A DNA stretch of 64,000 nt from Brachionus rotundiformis (Eukaryota > Rotifera > Eurotatoria > Ploima > Brachionidae). The translations under genes and the position numbers were made by a program. The stretch spans positions 2,959,964 to 3,023,963 of the forward strand of contig JAESIW010000020.1 in NCBI GenBank assembly GCA_016802295.1, given 5' to 3'. The notes beneath the pieces were generated by a model. It was not told where the DNA came from. It made no database searches and worked only from the letters and a program-made list of their open reading frames with translations. This document shows, piece by piece, positions 8,673 through 20,164 of this stretch. Positions within the stretch are counted from its first letter, which is position 1, and each line of letters begins with the position of its first letter.

Positions 8673-10079
8673 ATGAGCGTAACGAACTTGGTAACTATTA
8701 GAGACAAAACCAATCTTTACAAAAAGAATCGTTCATTCGAGGCGCTTAATGAATACGATTCTGAGCAGAAAATTTCCTCACTGGATCAATTAGATCCAGG
8801 TGACCACCTTGTCTTGTCCATTGATCCTGCTAAATACTGTCATGCAATCTTGGAACAAGTATATCCAGAGAAAAATATATTGCAGATAATTTACTATAAC
8901 GACACCCAATTTCAGTGTTCATTGAACGATTTTATCCTAAAGCTAGAAGAAAATGGATCCAAAAAGCATTTGACCGGAGTGAAGCTGGACACTCTTCTGG
9001 TTGATTTGGAGAAAATATCAATTTACAAAGTATTTTATTCCTTTACTGAGTCTTGTTTACCTCCGGATGAATGCATTGAAAAAGCCAGAAGCTATGTAGG
9101 TCAATCAAGATATAACATTTTTGTCAATAATGATGAAAATTTTGCCATATTTTGTAAAACTGGAAAAGCTGCAAAGCTTTTCATTGTAAATCCAAACGAT
9201 GTAATTGCGAAAAGAATTATTGGCAAAAATTTGTCACAAAAATTGGTAGAAAATTTGGCTCAACAAGGTGCTCATGTGCTGCTCGTCAATTCGGCAAAAC
9301 ATGTGGCTACCAATTTTCCCCGAAGCGCTGTTACGACCGGACTTCCGATGGTGGCCGAGGCAGCTGGATCAGCTCTAGGTGTTGGAGTAGAGAGCGTCTC
9401 AATGGGACTTGATTTGTACAAGGCTCATAAAAATTTAAAAGAAGGCAAAGTATCGGAAATAAAGTTTAAAAAATATGTTGCCAAGCGGGTTACCAGAGGA
9501 ACAATGAGCGCTGCAGGGGGAGTTGCAGGTGGAATTCTTGGCCAGATGATTATTCCTGTACCAGTTGTTGGTGCGGTCATTGGATCGTTAGTTGGTGGTT
9601 TAGTCGGAGCTGCTACAGGTCAAATAGAAGGTATTCTAATCGGAGAACTAATTCAGGTGATTGATGAAAAAATAAAAGAAAAACAAAAATCTGTGGACAA
9701 CTTGGATACAAAATTCAACCCAGGTGTCAGATACAGTGTTATTCATCATTTGGTTTTTAAATTTAATAATGATGTATTCAGACCAGAGAATCTTGCACAA
9801 CTGTCTCAAGTAAACCTAGAGGTTTTGAATCAAGATGAAGCCAATTTAGTCAATAATGGAATTGTAATTGATGATATTAGCTCAAAAATAAATGAACAGG
9901 ATTATGAAATTTTTGTGCTAAATGATTCAAATGAAATTGTATCCGATCTTAATTTAGGCGATATATTTGACGAAAATGGTTTAATAGATAAACGAAAATC
10001 TCTCGAATCATTTTCCTCAACAAAAATTCCTGATAATATTAACATTTTTTTCAAAGTTTTAGACAAAAATTCTGATTAA
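8673..10079 (+). CDS. LRAT-domain protein with substituted catalytic Cys and glycine-rich membrane segment
   Basis: This is a 468-residue single-exon protein. Residues about 36-170 form an LRAT-like (NlpC/P60-type) domain: LDPGDHLVLS, then YCHAILEQ with the expected His57, and YNIFVNNDENFAIFCKTGKA. Family members normally have NCEHF here, with Cys the acyl-transfer nucleophile. This protein has NDENF: Asp154 replaces Cys and Asn156 replaces His. The partner Cys161 (FCKTG) remains. Residues about 222-246 and 278-316 are Gly/Ala/Val-rich with GxxxG spacing (AAGGVAGGILG, GAVIGSLVGGLVGAATG), likely membrane-inserting. The rest is acidic and unassigned. I infer a catalytically inactive LRAT-like protein; lipid or membrane binding may persist. 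The start is the first ATG in frame. Confidence 0.75.
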   Translation: MSVTNLVTIRDKTNLYKKNRSFEALNEYDSEQKISSLDQLDPGDHLVLSIDPAKYCHAILEQVYPEKNILQIIYYNDTQFQCSLNDFILKLEENGSKKHLTGVKLDTLLVDLEKISIYKVFYSFTESCLPPDECIEKARSYVGQSRYNIFVNNDENFAIFCKTGKAAKLFIVNPNDVIAKRIIGKNLSQKLVENLAQQGAHVLLVNSAKHVATNFPRSAVTTGLPMVAEAAGSALGVGVESVSMGLDLYKAHKNLKEGKVSEIKFKKYVAKRVTRGTMSAAGGVAGGILGQMIIPVPVVGAVIGSLVGGLVGAATGQIEGILIGELIQVIDEKIKEKQKSVDNLDTKFNPGVRYSVIHHLVFKFNNDVFRPENLAQLSQVNLEVLNQDEANLVNNGIVIDDISSKINEQDYEIFVLNDSNEIVSDLNLGDIFDENGLIDKRKSLESFSSTKIPDNINIFFKVLDKNSD

Positions 10080-10245
10080 TATCGCAAAAATTTTTTCTTT
10101 AATTTTGATTTGAAGTTAAATAGTAAAATTAATTAAAAAACTTTCATTCACTACTGAAACTAAACAAAAAAAATTTTTTTTTTAAATTGAAAATTTTTAT
10201 TAGAAATGGTTTGTAATAATAATTTTTAAAAAAATTCAACAAATC

Positions 10246-10981
10246 TTAAGTCTTCCAATTGATATTGTATAGATTTTTTTTCCGTGCTAAGTTCTCATAA
10301 ATTTTTTGTTTTCTAAATTTTTTAAAAATTAATAAATGATAAATTAATATTTTTTCTATTTTACCAATGATTTTAAGCATCTGTCCTCGTCCTCGACTTA
10401 ATTTGATTTCACTAATAGTGCTCACAGACGATTCACTTGGACTTTTGGACAAATGGTCTTCCAGTTTTTTTCTAAATTGATTTTCGTAAGTCGAATCTAA
10501 TTTTGATGCTAATGGTTCTAATGGTCTGGCTTTCAAGTTGGAGGGTTGAAGAAGATCAATATCAATTTCTCGATCCCAATCTTCATCATCCGGATTATGG
10601 ATATAATTTTCGTATATAGGCACGGATAGCTCACAGTTTTGCCCGTGATATGGTTTTTTTATCATCAAGTGATCTTTATCAATGCAATTCATAATATGTT
10701 TTTCTTTTTCACTCAATGGAATCAAATGGGATGCGTTGAAAGGACAAACAACAAATTGCCGTTCTAGTTCCGGATGAGACTTAACATAAGAATAAAAAAA
10801 AATCAAAAAAACTAAAAAGATAGCCAAAAAATAAAAATATATTTTAGTTATCTTTTATCTTAGCGATTAGCTTTACTCTTTTGCATTTTATTAAATGAGA
10901 TTGAAGTTTAAACACGGCAACCTTATGGCTTGGATCATATGGACATGTAGCCACTGATTCTGGTTCAAATTCATATGACAT
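10246..10981 (-). CDS. GTSF1-like protein with two CHHC zinc fingers
   Basis: Exon 1 is 10877-10981 and codes for 35 residues; a 97-bp GT-AG intron (10780-10876) follows, and exon 2 starts at 10779. Finger 1 is C13-x5-H19-x9-H29-x3-C33 (TCPYDPSHK to HLIKC). Finger 2 is C47-x5-H53-x9-H63-x3-C67 (VCPFNASHL to KHIMNC). This spacing and tandem layout define the GTSF1/U11-48K CHHC family. GTSF1 proteins assist PIWI proteins in piRNA silencing (family knowledge). A 52-bp GT-AG stretch at 10313-10364 looks like a further intron. If spliced, the protein ends at 10287 with 181 residues, close to the usual 167; unspliced it ends at 10246 with 212 residues and an odd hydrophobic tail. An RGRG motif lies just before it. 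Confidence 0.85.
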
Positions 10982-11436
10982 TTTATATTAGTTTTGTAAA
11001 ATTTTTAAAGTTATAATAAATTTAAAAAATGGTACAATCATATATTGTCTTGAGAGTTTGACTACAAAAATAATTTAACTTGATAACCAGATGAGAATTT
11101 CAGATATATCTTTTTTAATATGAATTTAACATTGGTTATAAATTAATTTAATTTAGTAATTTAAAATTAAATAGTTTTTGACCTAAACTTAATCTTTAGC
11201 CTTACCATGCCAAAAGTACTTGAAATTTTAGAACCGTATAAGACAAGAATTTTACATTAGAAATTAATTATAAACCTATTTAGATATTTCAAAACTAAAA
11301 TTTTAAATAAATTAGATCGAGTACATCTTAAATGTGAACTCGTATCCATGGAGCAGCAATTTAAATATTTTTAAAATTTTCATTATAGAATTTTTTTCTA
11401 CAGCCCATAAAATTAGCTTACAGGACACTAGAAGCA

Positions 11437-14400
11437 ATGACCAAATCGGCTGAAAAATATCTTTTAGTAGTCTCTTTTCTTGAAGGTTAGCGCATTAAAA
11501 ATAAAAAATACAAAATCTCATCTTTTTTACCAGGAGAAAATTTTCCGGAGCGAAGGAACACAAAGTTTGTGATTGAGTCGAAATTCGATGGTGAACAATT
11601 GAGCACAGATCCAGTTGACCATACCTCGACAATCGACATTTCCCAAGAGCTTGCTTGGGGCTTGGACAAAAAGTCTCTCCAGCTTCACAAACTACAGCGT
11701 AGTTGCATCAAAGCCAACTGTTTTGCCATTGATCATTCAAGCAAAGAACATGTTGGATACATTATTATTGATATAAGATCAGCACCTGAATCACCAGGAG
11801 TACATTTAGTTATAAAATAAAATAAATTATTTATCAAAATTTTGTTTTTAAATTTAAATAGAAGCCTAAGTTTTTTCCCCTTCTACAGTCAAGTTATGCT
11901 AAGTTGAAGCCTCAGATTAAGGTTAATATCTATATAGAAGAGGATCAATCGAACCAAGACGAAAAACCCGAGCTGGAAGTTACTCAGAGAAGCAATAACT
12001 CTCGACCTGGATCGTCCCATTCGAACAATCCAACACCAACACAAAATCTTCAAGTTATGTTAAATGAGAACGAAGGCTATTTCAGCATTGGCAAAAGCGG
12101 GCCTAGTTGCAAAATTTACGTCCTAACCATAACCATCGCATTTGCTCGCAATTTGGTCAGACTATTAACAAGTTCAGATCAGCATTCAACAGCGAACTTC
12201 TTTTTTATGTACAAATTTCTTGGCAATCAAGTGGCTACCAAGCCATTTGGTGATATCATATCATGTCAAATAAATGGTGAAAGATCTTCAATTCGTTTCT
12301 ACACAACTATAGAAAATTTTAAGCTCTTTTTTAAACAATTGCCAAATTTGGAAATTTTTTTTTGCTCCCAAGATCGAGCAGTTGGAAAGTGTGTATTCAA
12401 TTGGAGACTAATATTGGAAAATTGGGACGGAAACAGCTTATTGTCAAGCGATTGTCCAATTGTTCTGGACGAATTGCTTAAAATAGAGGCAATGGCTTCG
12501 AGCCAAGGACGTGTGTCGCCCGTTTCCGATACCAACATGGCCCCAATGATCGGCGTGCAAGTAGGACTTTTTAAAGAAGAAGTAGAAGTCTCAAACATTC
12601 AAGAAGGCAAAGAAGTAAATGAAGTTAAGAATGACCAAGAGACTTACCGTAACTCACCGAACCCGACTGTCGGGCCTAATCTCAAGCAGTCCTCGCAGCT
12701 AATATTCCAAAATGAATGCAATACAATCACGGTAGATGAAAAGCCAAAAGAATCCATTGTAAGTTTGAAGAGTAGTTCTGCCCGAGAGTTCACTCCGAAC
12801 CAAAATTCTCACTACATACCTGAGGACTTGCAGCTCAAGGCTGCATACGAACTGCAATTATGGAAAGAAGCTAGAGAAAAAGAATTCGAACAACAGGTGA
12901 TTATTAAAAATGATTTAATTTCTTTTAGTTTTAACTTAATCTCATTGATCTGAAGTTAAAAAAAAATGAGGCAAAAAAATTCCAAACTTTGGCTGAAGCA
13001 TTCAAACAGCGGGACATAGAACGCGAAATAATGGTGCAAAAAAAAATCAAAGAGTACAATGAGCTTGAAAATTTGCTTAAAAATAGTCTAAATGAAGTTG
13101 AAAAACGAGAAAAACAGCTTGCTTTAAATGAGACCCAGATAGCTAGAATGAGAACAGACTTAAACAGAGATTATGAATATAAAATGTCTGAGCTTAGGGA
13201 AGCTTCCAAAAGAGTTCAAGAAAAAGCCGATCATCAGGTTGCTTTACAAAGGTAAAAAAATTATATTAAAAAACAATATTATTTGAATAGGGAAAATTAT
13301 TATTTTTTAGAATTTTTTAAATTTCCCATTAATTTCAAACCAAAGTTTGGAATTATCTAAAACTTTTGAATTGACTTGTAGTGAATTTTATTTATTTGAT
13401 TAGATTTTTATATCATGGATAGATTTTTTATCTTGGTTTAAAGTTTTTTTAAACTAAAAGATGTTTTGCTTTTCAATAATAATTTTAAAACATTATTAAT
13501 CTTTTTTGAAAAAATTACAGTTATAGTAGATAATGTGCGTGTCCATAATCCACACAAACAAAAATATTCTCAGCACAAAGTTTTCTAAATAATTAAAATG
13601 TTTCCGATAAAATTGAAAAATTATGCTTTTTAATCTTATTTTTAACTCAGAAGAATTAATTTTTTTAGTTTTTTATCTATATATTTTTTAAAATAATTTC
13701 GAATCAACACAATGTTTAAAAACTGTTAAGCTTAGTATTTAAAAAACCAATTTTTGGCCAGCTTGGTTCGTTCTCTTTTAGGCTTTTTGACAAATTCATC
13801 ATTGTTTAATGAATAACATAAAATAACTCAGATAAAATACTCTATCTAGCATGATACTAAGGTCAATCAAACCTGGAAAATTTTCAAATAATCTTCTTTC
13901 TCGTGGCTGGTGATGCAGAACGCAATCACTGAAAAACTGTGTGTCATATCAGTCCTTCCAAATAAAATCAAAGGAAATGCATTTTTATAAGTTTATAACT
14001 GACGTCAATATGATAAAAGCTTGAAAATTAGAGTCTAGATTCTTGAAGAGCTGAACTGAGGCCAATTATATTCTTTGAATAGTAACTAATTCAAATAAAA
14101 TTAAAAGCACAAATTTTCAATTTTTAAATTTTATTATTAAATGTTTTAAACACAAAAAATTTGTGCGGAGAAAATTTTTCAATGTGGGGAAATAATATTT
14201 CCGTAAAAAAGTATCTATGAAATAAAAATCTTAAAAGATGCTAATATTTTATCAACTATACTTCGAAGAGAGAAAAACAAATTTTATCATTAAGGTCGAA
14301 AATAGAAAGTCTTGAAGAAGAAATAGATCGTTTAAAAAAAAAAGTAAAATTTTTATCGTTTAAAATATGAACAAAATTATTTTAATCATGAATAATAAAG

Positions 14401-15107
14401 GTTTACGATAGCGAAAAAAGGTATTCAGAAAAAGAAAACGAGTTTCTAAAATTTAAAGAGAAGGAGAACAATAGACCCGAAATTCGACTTCAGTCTGAGA
14501 TCAATGTTCTCAATTTGGAAAAGGTATTGGTGACAAAAATTTGACTATTTATATGAAATTTCATTTTTAAAATTTAGATTGAATTAGAAAGAAAGCTAGA
14601 TGCGATGACCAAGGCTAAAAATCATTACAAAGAGCAATGGACAAAGGCTTTGCAAGAAATCGCATTAATTAAGAAAAAAGAAGAAGCCAGTGCTAAGGCT
14701 TTACTTAAAAAACAGCAAATGGAATTGGAAAATATGAAAATGAAGTTCCTGAGTACAGAAGAAAGTGAAAAACTCAAATCAGATGAACAAGAGCTACTTA
14801 ATTTAAAAAACGAAATCGAAAAGTAAAGAATTTAGTTTATTTTTATTTAATTAAACATATTTGAATTAGGCTCAAGCTCAAGAACTCAGACAAGACTTCT
14901 TTAGGTAGTGACTATGGTTCGGGAAGTTGCCTTTCAAATTTTGACAATATTGATCCAAATTTGCAAAATCACATCAATAGATTGCTAGAAGAGAAAGAGA
15001 CTTTACTTCGGACCGGCGTTTATTCAAATTCAGATGCAATTATTATCGAACTAGATAAGCGAATAAAGGACTCATTAAACCAAGCCAACTTTTATAAAAA
15101 CCAATAA
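11437..15107 (+). CDS. CEP120: Centrosomal protein CEP120, eight exons
   Basis: CEP120 is a centriolar protein required for centriole elongation and appendage and cilium assembly. Exons are 11437-11485, 11534-11799, 11862-12896, 12956-13251, 14271-14343, 14401-14523, 14578-14822 and 14870-15107, giving 774 residues in one open frame. All introns are GT-AG; six are 47-62 bp and one is 1019 bp. The N-terminal C2 domain shows SKFDGEQLSTDPVDHTS, ELAWGLDKKSLQLHKLQR and YAKLKPQIKVNIYIEED. A second C2-like region lies around residues 150-300. The C-terminal coiled coil includes EAFKQRDIEREIMVQKKIKE, NNRPEIRLQSEIN and LLEEKETLLRTGVYSNSDAI, diagnostic of the family. It is shorter than human CEP120 (986), mainly in the central part. 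Exon joins were set by frame and homology. Confidence 0.93.
13252..14270 (+). other. Long CEP120 intron (1,019 bp)
   Basis: This is far larger than the other introns of the gene. I see no ORF, tRNA or convincing snoRNA boxes inside. Confidence 0.6.
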
Positions 15108-17470
15108 ATCTTTTACGCAGATAGAAATTTTGATACATCTTTTTAAACATTTTTTTATATTTTTTCAATCAATTTTTATATGATTTTTTTTTTTTGAAAA
15201 AAGTAATAGTAATAAATTTCAAAATGATTTTTTAAATTATTTCAACCTTTCTAGAAAAATTAAATTAAGATTGAATATTCAGTTAAATAGAAAATTAAAT
15301 TGAAAAAATATTAAAATTTAATAATAATTTAATCTATTATTTTGGCTTAATAATTGTTTCAAACATTTTAATTTTTAGTGTTAATTTTTTTCTTTAATTT
15401 CATCAAGTTTTTACGTTCTTCCCGAGTTATTAGAATATTTTGGCTTAATCTTGTTTAATCTATTCGACTATGATATGAGCAAAATTTTTAGTTTTTCTTC
15501 ATCAATTAAATCATCCAATGATTGATAAAAAATGTTAATTGGAGATTTTTTTCATATTAAAAACTGCATTTAGATAATAATAAAAATTGAAAAAATATTA
15601 AAATTTAATAATAATTTAATCTATTATTTTGGCTTAACAATTGTTTCAAACATTTTACTTTTTTTTATTTGATTTTAACGTCACATATAACCTCGAGATG
15701 ATGAATACCCCGTCAAAAATAACTCCAGTAATAGCTTCAATAATATTGCTTGAAGAATAATTACCCAAAAATGTCAAGTAAGAATCATTAATTTCGCTCT
15801 AAGAAATTCGTCGTTCATACATCAATGAGGTAAAGATAATGAGATTGTTTTAATAGTTTTGCACTATTTATACTTTTTGATATTTTTAATTCTACCAATT
15901 TAATTATATGGCTCTTTTAGCAAAATTTAAATAATTTAAATCTAATATTTTTTTTTAATAATTTCAAGGTTAACCAACAGGCTAGTGCCCTTGTCATAAA
16001 GACTGATTAACACTCCATTTATTTATTTAAGTAATATAAAATAAGATTTTACAAATTAAAAATGAATAAATTTTTATAAAATTATTTGAAAAAGTAAAAC
16101 ATCGAAATATTTAAATTAAATTTTTTGAATTTTTTTACCAAATCTGAGAAAATCAAATTAATATTATTGAAAATTGAATGCTTAAATGTTGTAAATTTCA
16201 ACATTGATCTCATGATCACAAAGCAATTTATAAGTCTTGAGTAGAAAAATCATAAAGTTTTTTCGCCATCTACTGATTTTGATGTTGGCTCTATCAGATT
16301 CTCACTGTTCCTTAAATTATTTTCTTTAAATTCTGCCTTAGATTTTCAGGAGAATTATGAAAGTATAGTGTTATAAAAACAAAAGATAACATTCTATCAA
16401 GAATTCTATGTTGAAAAGCATATAATCCATATTTTTCTAAGAAGTTGTTAATATCATTAAAATTGTTTACTTCAATTTTGAACCTAAACAGTTTAAATAT
16501 AGATAAGAAAATTTTATTTAGTAGCAAAAAATAACTGTTGTTTAATTAATAATAGCTAAAATAATGAGTTGAAAGTTTAATTATTTGACAATAATATAAG
16601 GTGAAAATTTATTAATTGATGTTTAATTCTGGGTATCATAATTATGAGTTATGGTAAGAATTATTGAAAATACTCTAAAGTGAGTGATTAAGAGACTTGA
16701 TCAACATCGATTCAAAGATACAAACAACCATATTGGCGATGAAGCAAGCTAAAAAATCATGATTTCAATTCGATTATAAAAGAGTTAAATTCGCTGCGTT
16801 ATCTAAATTTCAATATAAGTGAATGAAAGTTGAGTTTTTGTTTATGTCCAGATTGGGACAAGAACATCTTATGTAGATGTGGTTGCTGTTGGTTTCCTGA
16901 ACTTGGTTTAAACATTGAATCAAATGCTAAAAAAAGCAGATGTAAACGTGAAAAGGTCCACTGAATTCTGCTCTTATTATCGTTTTTATCTTGGAAATAC
17001 TGTCTCTTATGAGTCAGAAAACGAAGTTCAAACGAGTCAAACAAAACAATTACTGAACGAACTCAACCAACCAGTGACATCTTCAAGTATCAAAAAAACT
17101 AAAAATTCTGTAAAATATTTGTTATTATAAGCTTGGCTAATCAAAATCAATTTTCAAATTTTATTGATTATTATTGAGTATATTTTTTTGCTTAAATTAA
17201 ATTTTATTAAGAATTTGATTAAAAGTTATTTATCAAATTGTTCGGAAATTTGTAATTCAATTAAACAAATTCTTTGATATTCCATAGGCTGTATTTAATT
17301 GATTATTCCACTAATTGTTGCAACAAAATTTGATGTTCTGAAAGTCTTAAATGTCCAAGTTGGTTATGTGCTGATGATAATTGATGTAAGCAGTCATGAA
17401 TCTGCAAGCACTTTCTTAAAACAAGACCTTGAAATACCAGTTGATTAGACTAAGAATGGTCAACATAGCT
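15108..17470. other. Intergenic AT-rich DNA with relic repeats
   Basis: It contains a direct repeat pair (15297-15370 and 15585-15658) and a short, slightly GC-richer tract near 16840-17100. That tract has a Cys-rich reading (CPDWDKNILCRCGCCW) in one frame, broken soon after by stops, and a 71-codon open stretch in another. Neither is recognisable as a gene. Confidence 0.4.
15297..15658 (+). repeat. Direct repeat pair of about 74 bp
   Basis: The unit starting TTGAAAAAATATTAAAATTT and running through ATTTTGGCTTAA to TTGTTTCAAACATTTTA occurs at about 15297-15370 and again at about 15585-15658. The copies differ at only one visible position (TAATAATTG versus TAACAATTG). The 214 bp between copies are unrelated. 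The near identity in fast-drifting AT-rich DNA implies recent duplication or conversion, or the terminal repeats of a small element. Confidence 0.75.
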
Positions 17471-18060
17471 TAATCCATCGAAACGCAAAGTTATGAACTT
17501 AGGAAGAAAAGAACCAAAGCCCATTTATTATATGAGACAGAATAATGAATATAGTTCTAGGACAGATAAAAAGCTCTTTTACATTACTCTTTATATTTCG
17601 CTTGTCAGACCTCATTTAGAATACCCAAACTGTAACTTGTCTTCATTAAAATCGGATATCAGATTAATCGAAAATGTGCAACGCATAGCAACGAAGATGA
17701 TAAATAGTACTCGGCGGGATAAACCCTATGATGAGAGACTAAGTATCTTTGGTTTGATGAGTTTTGAACAACGACGAGTTACAGGAGATTTAATACAGAG
17801 GTATAAAATTATTAATGAATTAGAATGGTTATCAATTTTTTACAAACAGAGTTGTTGAAACATGGAATAAACTATCAAAATAAGCAACATCAGCAACAGT
17901 CAACAGTATCAAGGCTTAAATTGATAAAGAAATAGTCAGACTGAATTTATAAAGACTGCAATAGCCGTAATGGCTAATTTTTGCGCTGCTATAAACCACT
18001 ATACCACAGGAACTACTTCTACTACTAATATTTATGATATTATGTCTTAAAATAAAAATA
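17470..18060 (+). mobile_element. Degenerate LINE 3' end (RT C-terminus and tail)
   Basis: Codons from 17493 read FYITLYISLVRPHLEYPN, then LIENVQRIATKMINSTRRDK, DERLSIFGLMSFEQRRVTGD and LIQRYKII. These are typical of the region after the RT core in CR1/jockey-like LINEs. After a frameshift near 17840 the reading continues NFFTNRVVETWNKLSK, a stop, then TSATVNSIKA, a stop and IDK, which is the usual extreme C-terminus. A 3' tail follows with a small AGCC/GGCT hairpin and ACTACTAATATT. It is a dead 5'-truncated copy. Confidence 0.8.
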
Positions 18061-18324
18061 GCATCTTAATATGGGTATTGAAAAACTATTTTGTTCCAAT
18101 TTTTTAATTTTATTCTTTTTATCTATTATATTGCCTTTAGAGAGTTTTTTGAAGCAAAATATTTTAAGTTATCTAGATATGGTTAGGTAGTTTCAAAATA
18201 AAGCCAAAACAATTTAAATTATTTTTTTTACATTTTAAAGTTGTTTTACCAAACTACATAATTTAAATAAAAAGATTTAAAATAAATAAAGTTATAAAAA
18301 TATATTTTATTCTAAAATTAACAA

Positions 18325-19410
18325 TTAATTTACAAAATTTACATTTTTTTTAGCACATAACTTTGGTGTTTTGACTAGTATATCCCTTAGGAAAGTATCA
18401 TCAGGGTCCATATCGGACAAAGAGGAAGATTCTGCTATTCTATTATTGTCAAAGCCGGCACTTTTCGTTTTTGGAATAGAATTCATGTTTATTCTTTTTG
18501 ACTGGTTCAGTGAATTAAGTGTGATCGAATTTTGAATAAGCTTCTTTTTTGCATCCTGTAAGTTTAAACTAATATCTTTTTCTTTTGGAAAACGGGTGTC
18601 ATATCTGAATAGCACACTTTTCGACTGGGACCCGCTGAATCCTGTGGATGAAAGCGAGTCATCGTCATTGAATAGCTCGTCCCCGTAGTCGATATCACTA
18701 GATAAGCGATTACTTTTGTAATTATCACCAGATTTGGTTCTGTACTTAAGCAATCTTAATTGGTTCGATGATTTTGACTTTAATTTTTTATTTTTTTTTT
18801 TAGCTTTATCTTTAAAATGCTTTCTGTAATCTTGGCTTTTTGAAAAACTAGAACTAGAAGAATCATTATCATAGTCGTTAAGTGAATCGTCATTTTTATA
18901 ACTATCAGGACTATCTAAATCGTTCTCATTTTGCTTAATATCCTGGTTTTTAGCTTGGTTGTCTGGCTTGTTCATGTTTCTCAAATTGGTGAGACTTTGC
19001 ATTCGCGAGTAAAGGCTCTTTGGCGATTCGTTCAATTCCTGAACCACCAAACAGTCGATTGGTGTATCTGTTTGGGCCATGTACAAGTCTCCAGCAGATC
19101 CAGACTTGCGGTTGATTTTTTTTTCTTGAGAACGGTCTCTGTTCAGGTCAAGGAACAGCTTTGAACGGTCAGGCTTTGTGCTACTGTTGTTTTGGTCATC
19201 GAAAGAGTTCGGAAGTGAGTCGTTGGTTCTTTGGTCCAGCGAATTAAGCCGAGTTCGCTTCAAATTACGCCGTTTTCTGTTTTGAGCTATTCGTTTTTTT
19301 ATTTGATTTATACAGCATAAGAAATAAAATAAAATTCCAATTATTATCATCACGGCAAGCATTGGGAAAATGCCGACCCATATCGCATTTATAATGTGAT
19401 ATGACGACAT
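18325..19410 (-). CDS. Single-pass membrane protein of unknown function
   Basis: This is a 361-residue single-exon protein that I do not recognise. Residues about 10-34 (IWVGIFPMLAVMIIIGILFY followed by FLCCI) form one strong transmembrane segment, immediately followed by a basic stretch (KKRIAQNRKRRNLKRTR). That pattern predicts a short outside N-terminus and a long cytoplasmic tail. The Cys pair at the inner end could be palmitoylated. The tail is disordered in appearance, rich in Ser, Asn, Asp and Lys, with a Lys-rich block (KDKAKKKNKKLKSKS) and many acidic-Ser sites. No catalytic domain is visible. The long open frame in 75% AT DNA supports a real gene. It has no operon-like neighbours and is flanked by LINE relics on both sides. 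Confidence 0.65.
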   Translation of the reverse strand: MSSYHIINAIWVGIFPMLAVMIIIGILFYFLCCINQIKKRIAQNRKRRNLKRTRLNSLDQRTNDSLPNSFDDQNNSSTKPDRSKLFLDLNRDRSQEKKINRKSGSAGDLYMAQTDTPIDCLVVQELNESPKSLYSRMQSLTNLRNMNKPDNQAKNQDIKQNENDLDSPDSYKNDDSLNDYDNDSSSSSFSKSQDYRKHFKDKAKKKNKKLKSKSSNQLRLLKYRTKSGDNYKSNRLSSDIDYGDELFNDDDSLSSTGFSGSQSKSVLFRYDTRFPKEKDISLNLQDAKKKLIQNSITLNSLNQSKRINMNSIPKTKSAGFDNNRIAESSSLSDMDPDDTFLRDILVKTPKLCAKKNVNFVN

Positions 19411-20164
19411 GATTTGAAGATATGGTTTAAATTTAAAAAAAAATCACATCTATCTATTTAAAATTGTTTATTTAATTAAGAGTGCTTTCTTGAAAAAATG
19501 ATGTTTAAAAATTATAACTAGTCTAGTTTAGGGAAAAATCAATATAAAACAAATTAAGGAGATAGAATAAAGACAGACATACAAAAAGAATTAATTTTGA
19601 ATTCTAATAAAAATAATTAATTTCAAATGAATATCATTTTTTTGGATAGATATCTCGTCAAGTTGATAAATACAAATATATTCATTTGCTTCATTTCCTT
19701 CAGTTCACTTGGCTTTTTTTTCTTTTGAATTAAATGTAAATTTTATCTTATTTATAAAAGCTGAATTATTTATTTATCAAATTCTATCGTCTTGGGAATA
19801 ATTCACAGCATATATCCTATATTTTGTCAATAATGAACTAAAATATTTACTAACCACATGGTTATGAAAAAAATATAATATTTACTTAAATTGACAATAA
19901 TTAAATTTAAGTTTAACATTGGAAAGAATATTTGTAACAAAATACCAGTCGCTAGATGTTCATTTAATTTAACAACGACTTAAATAACAGTAATTATAAA
20001 TTCAATTTATGGAAAAATAATATCAAAAAAATTAATTTTAAAATATTTGAATTAAACATTTATAAAATGTAAATTTTCTTTATAAAATCTTGCTTTTAAT
20101 AAACAACAACAATAATCTAATAAATTTTTAATTAATTGTTTACAAGTCTTTTGTTGATTTAAAA

